From Nitrospirota bacterium (GTDB lineage: Bacteria; Nitrospirota_A; Leptospirillia; Leptospirillales; Leptospirillaceae), in assembly GCA_023480765.1 (NCBI GenBank), contig JAMCWZ010000110.1:1-16210 (forward strand): a stretch of DNA of 16,210 nt. Direction: 5' to 3'. Below are positions 13,125-16,210 of this stretch, in pieces. The notes beneath the pieces are model-generated. The model was not told the DNA's origin, ran no database searches, and worked only from the letters and a program-made list of their open reading frames with translations. Position numbers and translations under genes: made by a program. Each line of letters starts with the position of its first letter. Position 1 is the stretch's first letter.

Positions 13125-14438
13125 TTATGCGGTCCTCCCTTTAATGCGCGTTTTTTTCAGGATTCCTTCATAATTTCTGGACATCATATAAGACTCAATT
13201 TGCTGTGCAGTATCCAGAGAAACACCGATTACAATCAGGAGGGAAGTTCCCCCGAAATAAAAAGGAACATGCAACTGATAAATGAGAAGTTCCGGGATAA
13301 CACAAACAATAGAAAGGTAAAGGGCACCCACAAAAGTAATGCGGTTCATAACCCGATACAGATACTCAACAGTTTTTTGACCAGGCCTTATTCCAGGAAC
13401 GTATCCGCCATACTTTTGCATGTTTTCAGCTATGTCTGTTGGATTTAAAACTACAGCTGTATAAAAGAAGCAAAAGAAAACAATCAACAGAACATATAAG
13501 CCTGTATAAGAGAAGCTGCCGGGAGATAATGATTTTCCAAACGATTGTATCCATGGAACTGAAACAAATCCTGCAATGATGGCAGGGAAAGAAATCAGAG
13601 AGCTTGCAAAGATCGGGGGTATGACCCCCGCTGTGTTTATTTTAAACGGGATATGGGTTGATTGCCCGCCCATCATCTTATTCCCAACAAGTCTTTTGGC
13701 ATATTGAATAGGGATTTTTCTTCTTGCTGTTTCAATAAACACAATGGAAGTAACGATGAAGAAAATCATGACAAGAAGGGCAAGAATCAGAAATCCTGAA
13801 ATTTCACCCTGGTTATATAACTTGTATGTATTAATGATTGCAGCAGGAAGACGAGCAATAATCCCGGAGAAAATAATAAGGCTAATCCCGTTACCAACGC
13901 CTCTTTCTGTAATCTGTTCCCCTATCCACATCACAAAGGTCGTTGCAGCCGTTAAAGTTATGACAACGATAAAACGAAAAGCCCAGCCTGGATGTGGGAC
14001 AAATTGTCCGTTATTCATACCTTCAAGCCCTAATGCAATCCCAAAAGACTGAACAAGAGCGATTATAACAGTTAAATAGCGTGTATACCGGGTGATGATC
14101 TTCCTGCCCCGCTCACCCTCCTTCGCCATTGCCTGTAGCGTTGGATGTACAACGGTCAGTAACTGTAAAATAATGGATGCTGAAATATAGGGCATAATTC
14201 CCAATGCAAATATAGTCAGTCGGGAAAGGGCTCCTCCGGAGAACATATCAAAGAAGCCAATAAGCGCTCCTCCATTTTGATGGAGAAATTGGGAAAGGGC
14301 ATTCCCATTAACTCCAGGAGTAGGTATATACGCACCAATCCGATATACAGCAAGCATACCAATAGTGAAAAGTATGCGTTGACGCAATTCGGGAATCTTA
14401 CCTATATTTTCAAAAGTATGAAGTATACGGGCGAGCAA
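13125..14438 (-). CDS. secY: Protein translocase subunit SecY
   Basis: SecY is the channel of the Sec translocase in the inner membrane. The 437-residue protein shows ten hydrophobic segments. Conserved blocks are IPELRQRILFT before TM1, YIPTPGVNG, the plug region MFSGGALSRLTIFALGIMPYISASIILQLL, RKIPIQYAKR in the cytosolic loop, and FTAVVLNPTDIAENMQKYGGYVPGIRPG near TM8. (These are short blocks of a continuous sequence.) The start is TTG 14438, with AGGA about seven bases upstream. rplO ends 21 bases before it. Confidence 0.95.
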   Translation of the reverse strand: MLARILHTFENIGKIPELRQRILFTIGMLAVYRIGAYIPTPGVNGNALSQFLHQNGGALIGFFDMFSGGALSRLTIFALGIMPYISASIILQLLTVVHPTLQAMAKEGERGRKIITRYTRYLTVIIALVQSFGIALGLEGMNNGQFVPHPGWAFRFIVVITLTAATTFVMWIGEQITERGVGNGISLIIFSGIIARLPAAIINTYKLYNQGEISGFLILALLVMIFFIVTSIVFIETARRKIPIQYAKRLVGNKMMGGQSTHIPFKINTAGVIPPIFASSLISFPAIIAGFVSVPWIQSFGKSLSPGSFSYTGLYVLLIVFFCFFYTAVVLNPTDIAENMQKYGGYVPGIRPGQKTVEYLYRVMNRITFVGALYLSIVCVIPELLIYQLHVPFYFGGTSLLIVIGVSLDTAQQIESYMMSRNYEGILKKTRIKGRTA

Positions 14439-14459
14439 GTTAAATCCTGAAGTTTAATT

Positions 14460-14909
14460 TCAATTGAGTGTTGAAACTACGCTACCACCCGCAGCCTCGA
14501 TTTTTTGTTGAGCCGTCTTACTGATTTCAAGGTCCTGAATTATGTAGGGCTTTGTGGGTTCACCTTCTGCAAGAATCTTAATCCTCTGTACACTTGGCTT
14601 TACCAAACCCGCATTTAACAGAGCCTCAGCGGAAACAAGTCCATCAGGGAAGTCAAATTCCTCTAAAGTTGCAATATTAAAGACTGAAGTCGCAACTTTA
14701 TGTGGGCTTTTGAAACCTCTTTTGGGAATACGAAGAATTAACGGCATCTGTCCGCCTTCGAATCCCGGGGGCTTAACTCCACCAGATCGTGCATGTTGCC
14801 CCTTATGTCCTTCAATTTTAGGAATGATCAGACCAGATCCTGGTCCACGTCCGACCCTTTTCTTCCTTTTATTTGAGCCTGGCGCTGGATATAAGTCGTG
14901 AATTTTCAT
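14460..14909 (-). CDS. rplO: 50S ribosomal protein L15
   Basis: L15 is a late-assembly large-subunit protein with a long basic N-terminal arm. The 149-residue product begins MKIHDLYPAPGSNKRKKRVG and has GHKGQHARSGGVKPPGFEGGQ and PLILRIPKRGFK, all typical, followed by the globular C-terminal part. The start is ATG 14909, with GGGAG seven bases upstream. It lies between rpmD and secY, the standard place. Confidence 0.95.
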   Translation of the reverse strand: MKIHDLYPAPGSNKRKKRVGRGPGSGLIIPKIEGHKGQHARSGGVKPPGFEGGQMPLILRIPKRGFKSPHKVATSVFNIATLEEFDFPDGLVSAEALLNAGLVKPSVQRIKILAEGEPTKPYIIQDLEISKTAQQKIEAAGGSVVSTLN

Positions 14910-14932
14910 CGAACTCCCAATCTATTGTTCAT

Positions 14933-15124
14933 TTATTTATTAGAAACTAAGACCATGTGTTGGGCCTTCTTGATCATTCCTAAAATTGAAGGAGATGAAA
15001 AATGCACAACCTTTTGATTGATGTGTCTCAGACCCAACGCTAAAATAACTTTTTTAATTTTTAAAGGAGTACCAATAAGACTTTTTTTGAGAGTAATTTC
15101 AAGCTCAACGTATTCATTAGACAT
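14933..15124 (-). CDS. rpmD: 50S ribosomal protein L30
   Basis: L30 is a small large-subunit protein of about 60 residues; this copy has 63. It shows the expected ITLKKSLIGTPLKIKKVILALGL and a short C-terminal helix region (SILGMIKKAQHMVLV). The start is ATG 15124. The upstream ribosome site is weak (GGTG), unlike its neighbours. It lies between rpsE and rplO. Confidence 0.93.
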   Translation of the reverse strand: MSNEYVELEITLKKSLIGTPLKIKKVILALGLRHINQKVVHFSSPSILGMIKKAQHMVLVSNK

Positions 15125-15158
15125 TGAACACCGTTACTTTCTAAAAGGGTTTGAATCT

Positions 15159-15644
15159 TTATGCAGAGGTTTTTCTCTCCAACATAACATCATGGTAGCT
15201 TCTGAGCTTTTTTAAACCTTCAATTGTCGCTCTGACGACATTATACGGATTTCCCGATCCTAGGGACTTGCAAAGAATATTCGAAACTCCCAACACCTCC
15301 ATAACAGCGCGAACGGCTCCCCCTGCAATCATACCGGTGCCTTCAGATGCCGGTTTAATCAATACATCTTCTGCACCGAAGTGTCCGATCACTTCATGTG
15401 GAACAGTCGTTTGCTGTAGAGGAATAGAAACCAGATTTTTTTTTGCATTCTCAACGGCTTTTTTAATAGCATCCGGAACTTCGCCGGCTTTTCCTTTTCC
15501 GAATCCGACAACTCCATTCCCGTTTCCGACAACAACAAGTGCGGAAAACGAAAACCGTTTACCACCTTTAACAACCTTTGAAACTCTGTTAATAAATACA
15601 ACTTTGTCTTTCAGGGAGTTCTGATCAATTTTTTGAACAATCAC
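15159..15644 (-). CDS. rpsE: 30S ribosomal protein S5
   Basis: S5 is a 30S protein at the mRNA entry site and affects decoding accuracy. From GTG 15644, with GGAG eight bases upstream, it has 161 residues, close to the usual length. The core shows [43 protein letters not shown], the [16 protein letters not shown] block and [14 protein letters not shown] longer frame back to 15755 overlaps rplR and lacks family similarity there. GTG 15668 (169 residues) is an alternative start without a ribosome site. Confidence 0.93.
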   Translation of the reverse strand: MIVQKIDQNSLKDKVVFINRVSKVVKGGKRFSFSALVVVGNGNGVVGFGKGKAGEVPDAIKKAVENAKKNLVSIPLQQTTVPHEVIGHFGAEDVLIKPASEGTGMIAGGAVRAVMEVLGVSNILCKSLGSGNPYNVVRATIEGLKKLRSYHDVMLERKTSA

Positions 15645-15669
15645 TGAGTACACTCCATCTATTGACACT

Positions 15670-16023
15670 CTAGAATTGAAGGCCGGACTCTCTTGCTCCT
15701 TCAGCCAGGGCCTTAATTCGTCCATGATAAAGATAACCGCTTCTGTCAAAGACAACTTTTTGAATATTTTTTTCTATTGCTAACTTGCCTATCAATTTTC
15801 CGACTTCCTTAGCAGTTTCCGTTGAGTCTTTGGATCCAGAAAATCCTTTGAGAGATGATGCGGAAACGATCGTTTTCCCGATGTTATCGTCAATCAATTG
15901 AGCGTAAATATACTTAAGGCTTCTAAAGACGGTTAACCGAGGACGGTCAGATGTCCCCTTAATTTTCTTTCTTACTCGTTCATGTTTTGATTTTCGAATC
16001 GTAATACGATAACTTCTGGACAC
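15670..16023 (-). CDS. rplR: 50S ribosomal protein L18
   Basis: L18 binds 5S rRNA in the central protuberance. The 117-residue protein has the basic N-terminal tail ending [12 protein letters not shown], then [20 protein letters not shown] and [26 protein letters not shown], typical of the family. The start is GTG 16023, with GAGGAG about nine bases upstream. It lies between rplF and rpsE. Confidence 0.95.
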   Translation of the reverse strand: MSRSYRITIRKSKHERVRKKIKGTSDRPRLTVFRSLKYIYAQLIDDNIGKTIVSASSLKGFSGSKDSTETAKEVGKLIGKLAIEKNIQKVVFDRSGYLYHGRIKALAEGARESGLQF

Positions 16024-16055
16024 GGTTTCTTTCTCCTCATTAAAGATGAGCAGAG

Positions 16056-16210
16056 TTACTTTTTACCTGTTTTACCTTCTTTTCGAAGGATCTTCTCACC
16101 GCTGTACTTAATACCTTTGCCTTTATAAGGCTCTGGTGGGCGTATACTTCTTACATCAGCTGCGAATTGTCCAAGCAGTTCCTTGTCCGGAGAGGATAAT
16201 GTGATAATTG
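16056..16210 (-). CDS. rplF: 50S ribosomal protein L6, C-terminal part only
   Basis: Only the last 50 residues and the TAA stop are inside the window; the 5' part lies beyond the right edge. The visible sequence includes [20 protein letters not shown] and [17 protein letters not shown], the standard L6 C-terminus. The gene precedes rplR by 32 bases, in the usual spc order. Confidence 0.93.
   Translation of the reverse strand, partial: IITLSSPDKELLGQFAADVRSIRPPEPYKGKGIKYSGEKILRKEGKTGKK

Noticed and set aside
15645..15755. Longer rpsE starting at 15755
   Set aside because: It would overlap rplR by about 86 bases and the added residues do not resemble S5.
1..16210. CRISPR arrays, insertion sequences, tRNA or rRNA genes
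   Set aside because: No regularly spaced repeats, transposase-like genes, terminal repeats or tRNA-like cloverleaf sequences were seen on either strand.

Overview
The window suggests a Gram-negative bacterium. At the left edge is an ADP-heptose epimerase-like gene (lipopolysaccharide core), and dTDP-rhamnose synthesis is also represented. The right half is a bacterial spc/alpha ribosomal protein cluster with adk, map and infA between secY and rpmJ. The zinc-binding forms of S4, L36 and adenylate kinase are present. My best guess is a Nitrospirota-type organism such as Leptospirillum, but this rests on overall impression and is not proven by the sequence.

Left part (about 1-6,900). A truncated hldD-like gene runs off the left edge on the minus strand. 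Its last bases are not genomic: the first 24 bases match an Illumina adapter at 22 positions. Diverging from it on the plus strand is a run of five genes: two tandem related MFS transporters, a GT4 glycosyltransferase, trehalose-6-phosphate synthase (otsA) and trehalose-6-phosphate phosphatase (otsB). OtsA makes trehalose 6-phosphate from UDP-glucose and glucose 6-phosphate, and OtsB dephosphorylates it. The MFS proteins and the GT4 may act on the same or a related sugar product, but that is inference. The otsB frame has no ATG, GTG or TTG before its catalytic DxDGT motif; the best start is an AUC codon behind a strong Shine-Dalgarno sequence.

Right part (about 6,889-16,210), all on the minus strand. 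In transcription order it reads rplF (partial), rplR, rpsE, rpmD, rplO, secY, adk, map, infA, rpmJ, rpsM, rpsK, rpsD, rpoA, rplQ, then a small membrane-anchored protein of unknown function and rfbD (dTDP-4-dehydrorhamnose reductase). Gaps are short and I see no clear intrinsic terminator, so one long transcript is plausible. rfbD ends tail-to-tail with otsB, the two stop codons overlapping by four bases.

UUG and GUG starts are frequent, even in ribosomal genes (UUG for rpsD, rpsM, infA and secY; GUG for rplR and probably rpsE). The left part is visibly richer in G+C than the ribosomal cluster and is strongly enriched in the palindrome TCCGGA. I found no clear evidence of a wholly new system, CRISPR array, mobile element or RNA gene.
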